Shown here in pieces: positions 27,777 through 36,588 of a stretch of 64,000 nucleotides of DNA (positions within the stretch are counted from its first letter, which is position 1; every line of letters starts with the position of its first letter). The notes beneath the pieces were generated by a model that saw only the letters and a list, made by a program, of their open reading frames with translations, had not been told where the DNA came from and did no database searches. The stretch is from contig JAJDAC010000027.1 of NCBI GenBank assembly GCA_029262065.1, forward strand, positions 1-64,000. Reading direction: 5' to 3'. The translations under genes and the position numbers were made by a program. Origin of the DNA: Candidatus Krumholzibacteriota bacterium (GTDB lineage Bacteria; Krumholzibacteriota; Krumholzibacteriia; JAJRXK01).

Positions 27777-30121
27777 CACACGCCTCCTGACTTGGTACAG
27801 AAGGAGGGCTGCGCGAAACGCGCACAGGCTACCGCAGCCTGGCCCAACGACAGGCCGCCATCATTGGGTGGGAACGACCCATGGGTCAGAACGCGAAACC
27901 CTTTGGACCGCAGAGCGGCCACGAGTTCCGAGGAGAGCAATTCGTTGCACAGGGCACCACCAGACAGGACGACGGTATGCAAGCCGGTGCGGCCAGCGGC
28001 CAGGGTGGCGGCGGTAGCCAAGGCCTGGGCCAGATCAAGATGGAAACGACGAGCAAGGTCGGGCACTGGCTCACCCGCCAACAAGCGCTGCGACAGCTCG
28101 CGCACCAGCTTCGTTGGATTCAATTCCAGCGCTGGACTCACGTGGATCCAACGCTGATTGTGTTCGACATTGCTGCGTTGGGCGCACGCCTCCAAGGCAA
28201 TGGGAGCCTCGGCCTCGAACCGGTTGGTCGTGCAAATACCCAACAGCGCTGCGACGGCGTCGAACCAACGGCCTGCGCCATGACTGGGAAAGCAGTTCAT
28301 GCCGCGTTGCAGCAAAGCCACCATGGTGGCGCGCTCTTTGGCTTGGGGAAACAGCCGCTCGACCAGCCAGTGCTCATGGAATTCTGATCCGTAGGCGATT
28401 GAAAGCATGGCCAACGCAGTGCGGCGAGGGTCGCGAGTCGCCGCATCGCCTCCCAACAAGGGCAGGGCGTGCAAGAATCCCAATCGCTCGAAATCGAGAA
28501 GGTCAAACTTCAGGAGCTCGCCCCCCCAGATCGTTCCGTCGGTCCCGTAGCCAGTGCCGTCGAGCACCAAAGCCAGTGCAGGTCCCGATTCACCGTGTTC
28601 CGCCAACACTGATGCTGCATGCGCGTGGTGGTGCTGCACGGCGATACGCGGGACACTCAACGTCTCAGCAAGTTCCTTGGCGTAAGCTGTACTGGCGTAG
28701 CCAGGATGCAGGTCGTGCGCTATCCACTTCGGCTTCACATCGAGCAATTGGAGCAGGTCCGCCACACTGCGACGCGCATGGTCGTCGGCCAGGGATTGTA
28801 CGCGGTTACCCAGATGTTGCCCGCATACCACGTTTCCGCCCCGCACGACCGCAACTACCGCTTTCAATTCACCGCCCACCGCCAAACCGTCCGATACCTC
28901 CACATTGCGCAGAGGAAAAGGAACCGGTGTGAAGCCGCGTGACCGCCGCAACGGCAGCGGGGCAGCGTCGACACGATCCAACCATATCGAGTCGTCGACG
29001 GGACGCACGATCGGGCGATCGTGGCATAGCAATCCATCGCACAGTCCACCCAACCGCGCTTTGGCCTCAGCGTTGGTGGTGGCCAGAGGCTCCTCGCTGC
29101 GATTTCCACTGGTCATCACGAGCACGTCGAAGTTGGCCTTGGGGTGCGCGAACAGAAGATGATGCAGCGGTGTGTACGCCAACATGACGCCCAATCGATC
29201 GTTGTCGGGAGCCACGGCCGGATCCACCGAGGCGTTTTCGCGGCGCCGAGCAAGCACGATGGGCGCGGAGGGACTGGTCAAGAGCTCGCGGCCCGATAGC
29301 GAAAACTTGGCAAGTCGCTTGGCTACTTCAAGGTCACGCGCCATGAGAGCGAACGGTTTCGCTTCGCGATTTTTTCGAGCACGCAGTCGCGATACCGTCG
29401 TGTGTGAATCGGCCCGACACGCCAGATGAAAGCCACCCAGGCCCTTCACGGCCACGATCTGCCCGCGCGCCAGAAGAATTACAGCTTGCTCGAGTGGATC
29501 GCCTTCGATGCGGTGCCCGTCAGGAGCAATCAGCTCGACCTGCGGCCCACACGCGTCGCAAGCAATGGGCTGGGCGTGGAAGCGACGATCGTCCGGGTTT
29601 TCATACTCCGCGCGGCAGCGATCGCACATCTCGAATCCGGCCATGCTGGTATTGGGACGATCGTAGGGGACCGCACGCACAATGCTGAATCGGGGGCCGC
29701 AGTTGGTGCAATTGATCAGGGCGTACCCGTGCCGCCAGTTCTCGGCGTCGAGCAATTCGAACCGGCAATCCGGACACGTCGCCGCATCCGGAGTTATCTC
29801 GGCGCGTGCTGTTCCTCCACGCTGACTCAGTTCAATGTGAAACGGACCATCGGCGTCAATGGGGCTGCGACGCTCCAGCTGGAGAGAATCGATACGAGCC
29901 AGCGGAGGAAGCTCGCGATACAAACGCAGGAAGAACTTGTCGATGGAGGACGCCGAACCCTGGACTTCCAGAAAAACGCCGTTCTCGTCGTTTGCCACAA
30001 ATCCGGTCAGGGCGAGGCTCTTGGCCAGTGAATGAACGAATGGGCGAAACCCTACTCCCTGTACCAAACCACTGATTCTGGAGTACTTGCGCGTCCGCGG
30101 GTGTTGGAGAACTCTTGCCAT
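27776..30121 (-). CDS. hypF: Carbamoyltransferase HypF
   Basis: 781 residues, normal length. HypF makes the carbamoyl-adenylate that feeds CN ligand synthesis. Domains in order: acylphosphatase (SGLVQGVGFRPFVHSLA, ~residues 17-33), two Cys4 zinc fingers (CPDC...CTNC and CDRC...CDAC, ~105-180), a YrdC-like domain (~200-385, with KGLGGFHLACRADS), and a Kae1-like domain with the metal-binding HHHAHAASVLAEHG (~480). It is the first gene of the operon; ATG 30121 follows a purine-rich GAGAGG site. Confidence 0.95.
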   Translation of the reverse strand: MARVLQHPRTRKYSRISGLVQGVGFRPFVHSLAKSLALTGFVANDENGVFLEVQGSASSIDKFFLRLYRELPPLARIDSLQLERRSPIDADGPFHIELSQRGGTARAEITPDAATCPDCRFELLDAENWRHGYALINCTNCGPRFSIVRAVPYDRPNTSMAGFEMCDRCRAEYENPDDRRFHAQPIACDACGPQVELIAPDGHRIEGDPLEQAVILLARGQIVAVKGLGGFHLACRADSHTTVSRLRARKNREAKPFALMARDLEVAKRLAKFSLSGRELLTSPSAPIVLARRRENASVDPAVAPDNDRLGVMLAYTPLHHLLFAHPKANFDVLVMTSGNRSEEPLATTNAEAKARLGGLCDGLLCHDRPIVRPVDDSIWLDRVDAAPLPLRRSRGFTPVPFPLRNVEVSDGLAVGGELKAVVAVVRGGNVVCGQHLGNRVQSLADDHARRSVADLLQLLDVKPKWIAHDLHPGYASTAYAKELAETLSVPRIAVQHHHAHAASVLAEHGESGPALALVLDGTGYGTDGTIWGGELLKFDLLDFERLGFLHALPLLGGDAATRDPRRTALAMLSIAYGSEFHEHWLVERLFPQAKERATMVALLQRGMNCFPSHGAGRWFDAVAALLGICTTNRFEAEAPIALEACAQRSNVEHNQRWIHVSPALELNPTKLVRELSQRLLAGEPVPDLARRFHLDLAQALATAATLAAGRTGLHTVVLSGGALCNELLSSELVAALRSKGFRVLTHGSFPPNDGGLSLGQAAVACARFAQPSFCTKSGGV

Positions 30122-30163
30122 TGCCCCACCTCTCCTTGAAGCACTCCAAGGATCGCTCCGCCG

Positions 30164-30193
30164 CATCACAGTTCCCAGCGTGGTACTGTGATG
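30164..30193. promoter_or_regulatory. Inverted repeat upstream of hypF (candidate operator)
   Basis: CATCACAGT (30164-30172) and its exact complement ACTGTGATG (30185-30193) flank a 12-base spacer, centred about 57 bases before the hypF ATG, between the sulfatase-like stop and hypF. It could bind a dimeric regulator or form a 5' hairpin. There is no adjacent T-tract to make it an intrinsic terminator. Confidence 0.5.
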
Positions 30194-30223
30194 GGTGGTG
30201 AGGGTCACGATTTCGCACGGCTA

Positions 30224-31573
30224 TCAGTCGATATAACCCAGGCTCTTGAGGGCTTCCTTGGTTTGTTCGTCGAGCTCGCCGGCCACGGTAGGATCGGGGC
30301 GAGGCAGCCCGTCCAGGTAGGTACGCAGGCTGGCGTCCAGCTCAGCTGCGCGTGCGGCCTGAGGGCCCGTGAGGTTGGTCAATTCGTCGGGGTCTTTGGC
30401 CAGGTCGAACAACAGGTGTTTGCCGGCGCTGTTCCAGGCGTACTTCATGTCGCCCTCGTACAGCGCGCGCCAGTGTCCGTGCGGAGAAATTGCCTCGAGC
30501 GGATACGTTTCGGCCACGATGGGATGCGTACCACGACCCGGCACCACACCCTGAATATCGTCCGGCAACTCCAGACCCAGCTCGTGCAGAACGAGCGGCA
30601 TCACGTCCACCAGCTGGACGTAACCAGACTCCCGCCTGGGAGCGTGCATCCCGGCGGGATACTTCACGATGAAGGGAATGTGCAACTCGGGCTGGAACAG
30701 GAATTTTCCGTGACCCTGCAGTCCGTGCTCGCCCAGAAGTTCACCGTGGTCGGCGGTAATGATGATCCAGGCATCGTCGTAGAGTTCCCATTCCTTCAGG
30801 CGATCGAACAGGCGACCAAGATGTTCATCCATGTAGGCAATTTCACCGTCGTACAGGCCGATCATTTCTTCTTCGCTGGGGCGCCGGTTGGCCAGGTCGG
30901 CGGGATTGGTATCCGAAGGTAGGTACCGCGTAAGGTATGCGCCCGGCGCGCCGTACGGCGTGTGGGGATCGTAGTAGTTCAGAAACAGGAAGAACGGCGC
31001 GGTGCGTTTGGACTCGAGCCAGCCAAGCGCACGATCGGTTACATCGGTGGCCAGTCGACCCGCAACACTGCTGATCTGTTCGTCGTCGTACCAGTCGAAT
31101 CCCGTTTGCAAACCGAAGGGCTTCTTCATCCACGGCCCCGCCACGACGGCTCCGGTGGCGTAGCCTGCCTCTCGCAGCGAAGACGCCAGCGTGCGATCGG
31201 TGGGCGCGATTCCGCGCGCGCGGTAGGAGTCCCAAGAAGGACGGCCATCGATTGCATCCAGAAGTCGCAACGGACCCTCGGGGTCGTAGTGGGCCCCATG
31301 ACTCGTGGTGAACTTCCCCGTGAACAACGACGCGTGCGCGGGCAACGTCCAACTGGACGTCGAGATAGCCCGCTCGTACACCACGGATTCCGCCGCCAGA
31401 GCGTCGATACGAGGACTGGTATCGCGCTCGTAGCCGTAGCAGCCCAGATGATCGGCCCGTGTGGTGTCGAGCGTGATGACGACGATGTTCGGGCGGGCGG
31501 GTTCGCGGTCGCAGGCGGTGAGCCCCGTCGTCAAGGCCAATGCCAATATCCAGCCGATCCGGCCGCGGAACAT
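30224..31573 (-). CDS. Sulfatase/alkaline-phosphatase-superfamily lipoprotein
   Basis: 449 residues. The N-terminus ends in a lipobox LTAC, so it is a lipoprotein. Core: PNIVVITLDTTRADHLGCYGYERDTSPRIDALA (metal Asp), STSSWTLPAHASLFTGKF, FLFLNYYDPHTPY and the metal motif IITADHGELLGEHGLQGHG. At the formylglycine position there is Thr (SWTLPAH), as in the first sulfatase-like gene, so hydrolysis of sulfate esters is not assured. ATG 31573 overlaps the stop of the CDF gene by one base. The ending KSLGYID is common among these proteins in FCB and deltaproteobacterial genomes. Confidence 0.87.
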   Translation of the reverse strand: MFRGRIGWILALALTTGLTACDREPARPNIVVITLDTTRADHLGCYGYERDTSPRIDALAAESVVYERAISTSSWTLPAHASLFTGKFTTSHGAHYDPEGPLRLLDAIDGRPSWDSYRARGIAPTDRTLASSLREAGYATGAVVAGPWMKKPFGLQTGFDWYDDEQISSVAGRLATDVTDRALGWLESKRTAPFFLFLNYYDPHTPYGAPGAYLTRYLPSDTNPADLANRRPSEEEMIGLYDGEIAYMDEHLGRLFDRLKEWELYDDAWIIITADHGELLGEHGLQGHGKFLFQPELHIPFIVKYPAGMHAPRRESGYVQLVDVMPLVLHELGLELPDDIQGVVPGRGTHPIVAETYPLEAISPHGHWRALYEGDMKYAWNSAGKHLLFDLAKDPDELTNLTGPQAARAAELDASLRTYLDGLPRPDPTVAGELDEQTKEALKSLGYID

Positions 31574-32520
31574 CAAGTCGATCCCGCTTGGTGACGGGCA
31601 AATGCGCCCGCTTCTATATAGATGCTCTTGGCCGAAGGCAGTTGTTCACGAATCAGCTGTTCGATGGCAACGACCGCGTCCTCGACGTCGCGGGTCTGCA
31701 ACTGATCGGCGAAGTCCAGCTCGATGGCCACCAGTAGATGACCCGGCCCCAAGTGAAGGGTCTTGAGGTCCACCAACTTGTCTACGACGGATTGACCGTT
31801 CACGATCTCCTTGATGGCGGCCCGGTCTCTGCTCGAGGCGGCCTCGCCGATGAGCAGACTATGGCTCTCGGTGGCCAGAAACCACGCCACACTCAGCAGA
31901 ATGAGACCAATCATGACCGACGCCGCGCCGTCGTAGACTCCATTCTGGGTCACGTGCGCCAGCGTAATGCCCACCGCCGCAATCAGCAGGCCCAGCAACG
32001 CCGCGGTGTCTTCGAACAGCACCGTAGGTAGGGACAGGTCCTTGGCGTTGCGCAAGCTGCTCCACAGCGAACCCGATGTTCCGCTGCGCCAATGCTGGAA
32101 CTCCTTCCAGGCCACACTCAGCGCATACGCCTCGAACACCGCGCCAACTCCCAGCGCAATGTAGTTCCAGGTGGGATCGTGCATCACGTGCGGGTGGAGG
32201 ATCTTCTCTATGCCTTCGTAGATCGCGAACACCGCCCCCAACAGGAAGATGTTGATGGCAACCACGAACGACCAGAAGTAGCGCTCGGGAGCGTAGCCGA
32301 ACGGATGACGACTGGTGGCTTTGCGACGGCTGCGCACGAGCCCCATGAATAGCAGGGCCTGGTTGGAGCTGTCGGCAACGGAATGCAGGCTCTCGGCCAG
32401 CATGGCCGCGCTGCGCGTGAAATAGAAGGCGACGAATTTGATCACGGCCACGCCAAAATTGGCGACGATGCCCGCAATCAATGCCTTGCGAAGTCCGGCT
32501 TCGTGATCGTGGCTATTCAT
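31573..32520 (-). CDS. Cation diffusion facilitator (CDF) transporter
   Basis: 315 residues with about six membrane segments. Family motif AMLAESLHSVADSSNQALLF in the second segment carries the metal-binding HxxxD; RHPFGYAPERYFWSFVVAINIFLLGAVFAIYEG and a cytoplasmic C-terminal domain (DLKTLHLGPGHLLVAIELDF) follow. It exchanges divalent metals (Zn, Co, Fe or Mn) for protons; the specificity cannot be read. It is translationally coupled with the sulfatase-like gene. Confidence 0.92.
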   Translation of the reverse strand: MNSHDHEAGLRKALIAGIVANFGVAVIKFVAFYFTRSAAMLAESLHSVADSSNQALLFMGLVRSRRKATSRHPFGYAPERYFWSFVVAINIFLLGAVFAIYEGIEKILHPHVMHDPTWNYIALGVGAVFEAYALSVAWKEFQHWRSGTSGSLWSSLRNAKDLSLPTVLFEDTAALLGLLIAAVGITLAHVTQNGVYDGAASVMIGLILLSVAWFLATESHSLLIGEAASSRDRAAIKEIVNGQSVVDKLVDLKTLHLGPGHLLVAIELDFADQLQTRDVEDAVVAIEQLIREQLPSAKSIYIEAGAFARHQAGST

Positions 32521-32628
32521 GGGTCATATCGGTGGGGTGGGTGGTTCTGGAAGATTCCCTGGGGCTGGCCACTGGGAACTCGACTCGGCCGAAAACGGTA
32601 CCATCTGGGCGGGCCGGGTGCGATGCCT

Positions 32629-32634
32629 TATAAT
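32629..32634 (+). promoter_or_regulatory. Possible -10 hexamer (TATAAT)
   Basis: A perfect TATAAT lies 160 bases before the CGC-type phosphatase-like gene, in the divergent gap shared with the CDF gene. No convincing -35 is present, so this is only a candidate. Confidence 0.25.
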
Positions 32635-32793
32635 CAAAAGGCACTCGGCAGTCCAACCTACGGGCTCGCTTGGGGTTTCGCTATTTTACCCCCCATTGAC
32701 GGCAGCTTCGCCCAGGATCGACGAAACTCTAGATCACGACGAGCGACTCAGCTTTCTTCGACATGGGCTCTTATCTCGCGAGGTAACCAGGAA

Positions 32794-33747
32794 ATGCAAG
32801 GCAAGAACATCAAATCGCTACTTCGGGGCGCGCTGTGCCTGACCGCAGCAATCGTCCTGGCCACCACGGCCCAAACAACCACGGCCGATGCCGCGACCAA
32901 GGAATGCACCATCGTGTTCCAGGGCGCCGTCCAGGGTGAAATCAAGGACTGCGGCTGCAAGAAGCGCCCGCTGGGCGGTCTGGCCGGTCGCTCGGCGCTC
33001 ATCGACACCATTCGCGAGGAGAATCCCAACCTCGTGTTGCTCGACGGTGGCAACACCTACGCGGAACCGCGCGAGGAACGCCGAATCCAAACCGAGTTCC
33101 TGCTCGAGCAAACTGGCAAGTTGGGCTACGAGGTATTCGGCGTGGGCCCGTGGGACTTCAACTACGGCGTGGATTTCATACGCGAGCACGACGCCAAGCA
33201 CGGATTCGTGCACGTGAACTGCAACCTCATGCGTGATGGTGAGCTCTTGTTCGAGCCCTACCGGGTCATCGAGCAAGGCGGCGTGCGCGTCGGCGTCATC
33301 TCGGTGTTCGACGACAAACTGAAAATGGCTTCCATGCAGAACGATCTCGAAGGCATCGAGATTCTCAACCCCATCATGGCCCTGGAATCGTATCTGCCCG
33401 AGCTGAAGGAAAAGTGCGACGTCGTGGTGCTGCTGTCCAACCTGAACAAGCAGACCATTCCCAGCGTGTTGGAAGGTCTGGGGGCCGGCAACGTCATTGA
33501 TCTGGTCATCGACGGGTACAACGGTCAGAAGCTGCTCAAGCCGCAGCAGGTTGGCGATACCGCGGTGGTTTCGGCCAACAACAAGGGCAAGTACATGGGC
33601 CAGGTCGACCTCATCGTGGAAGACGGCGAAGTCACGGACCTTCAGTACCAACTGCACTACCTGGACATTTCGGCGCCCCAGAACAAGACCATCGAGAAGG
33701 CGGTCAACGAATTCCTGGAGGCCAACCCCCACGTGTCCACCAGCTGA
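32794..33747 (+). CDS. Exported 5'-nucleotidase/UshA-like protein with DCGC motif
   Basis: 317 residues. A signal peptide ends near residue 34. The body follows the metallophosphatase/UshA N-domain pattern (GGLAGRSALIDTI, NLVLLDGGNTY, ELGYEVFGVGPWDFNYGVDFI-like, VRVGVISVF), but usual metal ligands are altered: the first DxH region reads FQGAVQGEIKDCGCKKRP, and the GNHE/D motif reads GPWDFN. The DCGC pair points to a subfamily that may bind metal or haem through cysteines, or may be inactive as a phosphatase. It is followed by a terminator. Confidence 0.7.
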   Translation: MQGKNIKSLLRGALCLTAAIVLATTAQTTTADAATKECTIVFQGAVQGEIKDCGCKKRPLGGLAGRSALIDTIREENPNLVLLDGGNTYAEPREERRIQTEFLLEQTGKLGYEVFGVGPWDFNYGVDFIREHDAKHGFVHVNCNLMRDGELLFEPYRVIEQGGVRVGVISVFDDKLKMASMQNDLEGIEILNPIMALESYLPELKEKCDVVVLLSNLNKQTIPSVLEGLGAGNVIDLVIDGYNGQKLLKPQQVGDTAVVSANNKGKYMGQVDLIVEDGEVTDLQYQLHYLDISAPQNKTIEKAVNEFLEANPHVSTS

Positions 33748-33777
33748 CCCTGGAACACCTACGGACTTGTCGATTCG

Positions 33778-33806
33778 AGGCCCGGGCGCAAGCGTCCGGG
33801 CCTTCT
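33778..33806 (+). terminator. Intrinsic terminator
   Basis: GGCCCGG and CCGGGCC form a 7-bp stem around a ten-base loop, followed by TTCTT, 30 bases after the CGC-type phosphatase-like stop. Confidence 0.7.
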
Positions 33807-33816
33807 TCGTAGGTGC

Positions 33817-35340
33817 TCAGTTCACCAGACTCTGACCGCGGCGAAAGTCGTAGAGGGTCTGTCTCTGCAGCTCGGCCGTGGCCAGTTGGTACTGGACGAA
33901 CGCTCCCAGGTAGCTTTCGCGTGCTTGCGTCAGGCGATTGCGATCCAGCGTCAGGTCCTGGGTGGTGATTTCGCCGTTCTCGAACCGCGCGAGTGAAATC
34001 TGGTAACTGCGCTCGGCCAATTGTTCGCTTCGCTCCAACACCTGCAACCGTGACTCGGCCTCGCGCAACGACGTAATAGCATCGTTCACGGCCTGCACGA
34101 CGCGCCGGCGGTTTTCCTCCTGATCCATGCTTCGTTGTTCCAGGGTAAGGCGAGCCGCGGCAACTTCGGCCCCGTTCACACCCGAGTCCCACATGGGTAC
34201 CGTGAGCGAGAGCGTAACGCCGCGATTGTTCGGCCGGTCGCGCAAGTCTTCCAAGGAAGAGTCGAAGAGGTCGTATGAGCTGGTACCGTAGTCCAGACCG
34301 GGGTCGCTGACGCCGGCAATGTCGTAGAAGGCGCTCAGATCGGCGCGAATGGTCGAACGGGCATCGGTTTCCTTCACGTTGATTTCGGCCAGGCGATAAT
34401 TGATCTCGGACTCGCGGATCTCGGCCCGGTTCTTCAGGGCATGCTGAAGGGCCAGCTCGTCGTCGACGACGATCAACTGGACGTTGAGATCGGCGTCCAC
34501 GGCCACCGGCTCGGTCAACGGAAGCCCCACCGCAATCTTGAACGCCTCTTCGGCGCGGGCCAGCGCTCCCTGGCGCGCCAGCAGATCATTGCGACTCTCG
34601 GCCATGTCCACCTCGCTTTGCAGCGCCTCGACTTCGGGAATGAGCCCCGCACCGAATTTGGTACTGGCGAGCTGAAAGCTACGATCGGATTGGGCGACTT
34701 CTTCGGTGGCAATCTCGAAGCTACGTTTGGCTCGGTGGAAAGCATAGAACGCGCTGGTTACGTTGAACACCACGTCGAGTTGGGTGCGCGTGTACTGCAT
34801 CTCGGCCCGCTCCAACTCGAGTTCGGCCTGTTCCAGATTCAACTTCAGGGTATTGGGAACAAACAGGGGTTGGTTCAGGCCCAATCGAAGCGACGTGAAG
34901 AACCGATTGTCTCTGATTCTCTCGTCGGTTTCATCGATGAAGGTGCTGGTATTCACCTGTTGGAGACTGGACGTGAGCGATAGCGCTCCGTTGGTTGGCA
35001 ATGGCTGCCTCACAGTGATGCGCCCATTCCAGTCGGTGGTACCCGTGGCATTGTATTGCACCGGTTCGTTTGGCACCTCGACCGCCGAAAAACTCTCGGC
35101 GAAGCTTGGCGAATCGATGGCCAGCTCGGCGTTGGTCTTGAAGCGACCCGCCGCGGCCAACTTCGACTGCTCGGCGCGTTGCTTCTCCAACAACAGCGAG
35201 CGCGCCTGGTAACTACCACTGAGAGCCAACTCGATGGATTGATCCAGGGTGAGACGCGTGGCCGCGTCCTGGGCTTGGGCGGTGGAAGCAACTACCACCG
35301 CGATGCTCACCAGCATCGAACAAACATGTTCTTTCATCAT
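33817..35340 (-). CDS. TolC-family outer membrane efflux protein
   Basis: 507 residues. Signal peptide (MMKEHVCSMLVSIAVVVASTAQAQ), then two outer membrane efflux protein repeats rich in heptads (LTLDQSIELALSGSYQARSLLLEKQRAEQSK; LNLEQAELELERAEMQYTRTQLDVVFNVTSAFYAFHRAKRSFEIA). It should form the trimeric outer-membrane exit duct. ATG 35340 overlaps the permease stop by four bases, so it is the last gene of the efflux operon. Confidence 0.93.
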   Translation of the reverse strand: MMKEHVCSMLVSIAVVVASTAQAQDAATRLTLDQSIELALSGSYQARSLLLEKQRAEQSKLAAAGRFKTNAELAIDSPSFAESFSAVEVPNEPVQYNATGTTDWNGRITVRQPLPTNGALSLTSSLQQVNTSTFIDETDERIRDNRFFTSLRLGLNQPLFVPNTLKLNLEQAELELERAEMQYTRTQLDVVFNVTSAFYAFHRAKRSFEIATEEVAQSDRSFQLASTKFGAGLIPEVEALQSEVDMAESRNDLLARQGALARAEEAFKIAVGLPLTEPVAVDADLNVQLIVVDDELALQHALKNRAEIRESEINYRLAEINVKETDARSTIRADLSAFYDIAGVSDPGLDYGTSSYDLFDSSLEDLRDRPNNRGVTLSLTVPMWDSGVNGAEVAAARLTLEQRSMDQEENRRRVVQAVNDAITSLREAESRLQVLERSEQLAERSYQISLARFENGEITTQDLTLDRNRLTQARESYLGAFVQYQLATAELQRQTLYDFRRGQSLVN

Positions 35341-36569
35341 TCGTACCGTAGGGATTCGATGGGATTCAATTGCGCCGCACGACGCGCGGGATAGAAGCCG
35401 AAGACAATGCCCACGGCCGCGGAAACACCGAAGGCCAACACCACCGAGGGAATGGAAACGATAGTGAGCCAACCGGCGTACGACGCAATCAGGCGCGTCA
35501 GGAAGATTCCCAGGAGAACACCGATGATACCCCCCATTACGCTCACCACCGTGGCTTCGAGCAGGAACTGGCGCAGGATGTCGGCCTGGCGCGCTCCCAC
35601 CGCCCGCCGCACACCGATCTCCCGGGTTCGCTCCAGGATCGACGCCAGCATGATGTTCATGATGCCAATGCCCCCCACCAGGAGCGAAATACCGGCAATG
35701 GCGCCCATGACGATATTGAAAATGCGTTGGGTGGCCTGACGTTGGCGCAACAGAGCCTCGGGCACCACGATCTGGAAATCGCGCACGCCGTTGTGGCGTC
35801 GCTCCATGGTCATCTGTAGCAGATTCGCCGCTTCCACAACGCGCGTGGCGTCGGCCACCTCTACGGTGACCCGGCTTAGTTCGCTGGCGAAGCGATCACT
35901 CGTAAAGCGGGACAACGCCGACGACACCGGCACGTAGACGTCTCGATTCGTATCCCGTACCTCGTTGCTCGACTCGTCAGCAAGGTTGGCGCGGTGCTCC
36001 ATGACGCCAATCACGGTGTACCAGTCTTGCCCAATGCGCACCCGTTCGCCCACGGGATCACGATAGTAGAAGAGTTCGCGCGCTATCTCGGCCCCCAGCG
36101 CGCACACGCGATGTAGGTCGAGCACCTCTCGAAACGAGAAGAAACGTCCCGCCGAGGGCGTGTAGTTCAGCGCCGGTGCGTAGTCGGGTGTAGTACCCAC
36201 GATCGTGGCTTCGATCGACTCGGGGCCGAAGTAGACCGTGTCTTCGAATTGGTGCTCGGGAACCACGCGTAACACCACTGGGTGCACCTTCGAGATCGCC
36301 CGCACGTCAGCCATGCTGAGTCCCGACGACTGATTGCTGCGACCCTCTCCCTCTTCCTGATCTTCCAACGGAATGTCATAGATGAGGATGTTCTCGATGC
36401 CCATCAGCTGGATCTGCTCGAGCGCCTCTTGCCGTGCGCCCTCACCAATGGAAAGCATGGCCACCACCGCGGCCACACCAAAGATGATGCCCAACGCCGT
36501 CAGAAACGAACGCAACCGGTGCGACCACAGACCTTCCAGGCCAATGCGAAGCGCTTCCAGAAACTGCAT
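35337..36569 (-). CDS. MacB-like ABC transporter permease
   Basis: 410 residues. MacB_PCD periplasmic domain between the first membrane segment (RSFLTALGIIFGVAAVVAMLSIGEGA) and the FtsX domain (~280-410: IFNIVMGAIAGISLLVGGIGIMNIMLASILERTREIGVRRAVGARQADIL). The ERTREIGVRRAVGA coupling motif contacts an ATPase, yet no ATPase gene is in this operon and none is fused, as in true MacB. It must use an ATPase encoded elsewhere. Confidence 0.92.
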   Translation of the reverse strand: MQFLEALRIGLEGLWSHRLRSFLTALGIIFGVAAVVAMLSIGEGARQEALEQIQLMGIENILIYDIPLEDQEEGEGRSNQSSGLSMADVRAISKVHPVVLRVVPEHQFEDTVYFGPESIEATIVGTTPDYAPALNYTPSAGRFFSFREVLDLHRVCALGAEIARELFYYRDPVGERVRIGQDWYTVIGVMEHRANLADESSNEVRDTNRDVYVPVSSALSRFTSDRFASELSRVTVEVADATRVVEAANLLQMTMERRHNGVRDFQIVVPEALLRQRQATQRIFNIVMGAIAGISLLVGGIGIMNIMLASILERTREIGVRRAVGARQADILRQFLLEATVVSVMGGIIGVLLGIFLTRLIASYAGWLTIVSIPSVVLAFGVSAAVGIVFGFYPARRAAQLNPIESLRYE

Positions 36570-36588
36570 GGCGGTAGACTCAGCTCCC

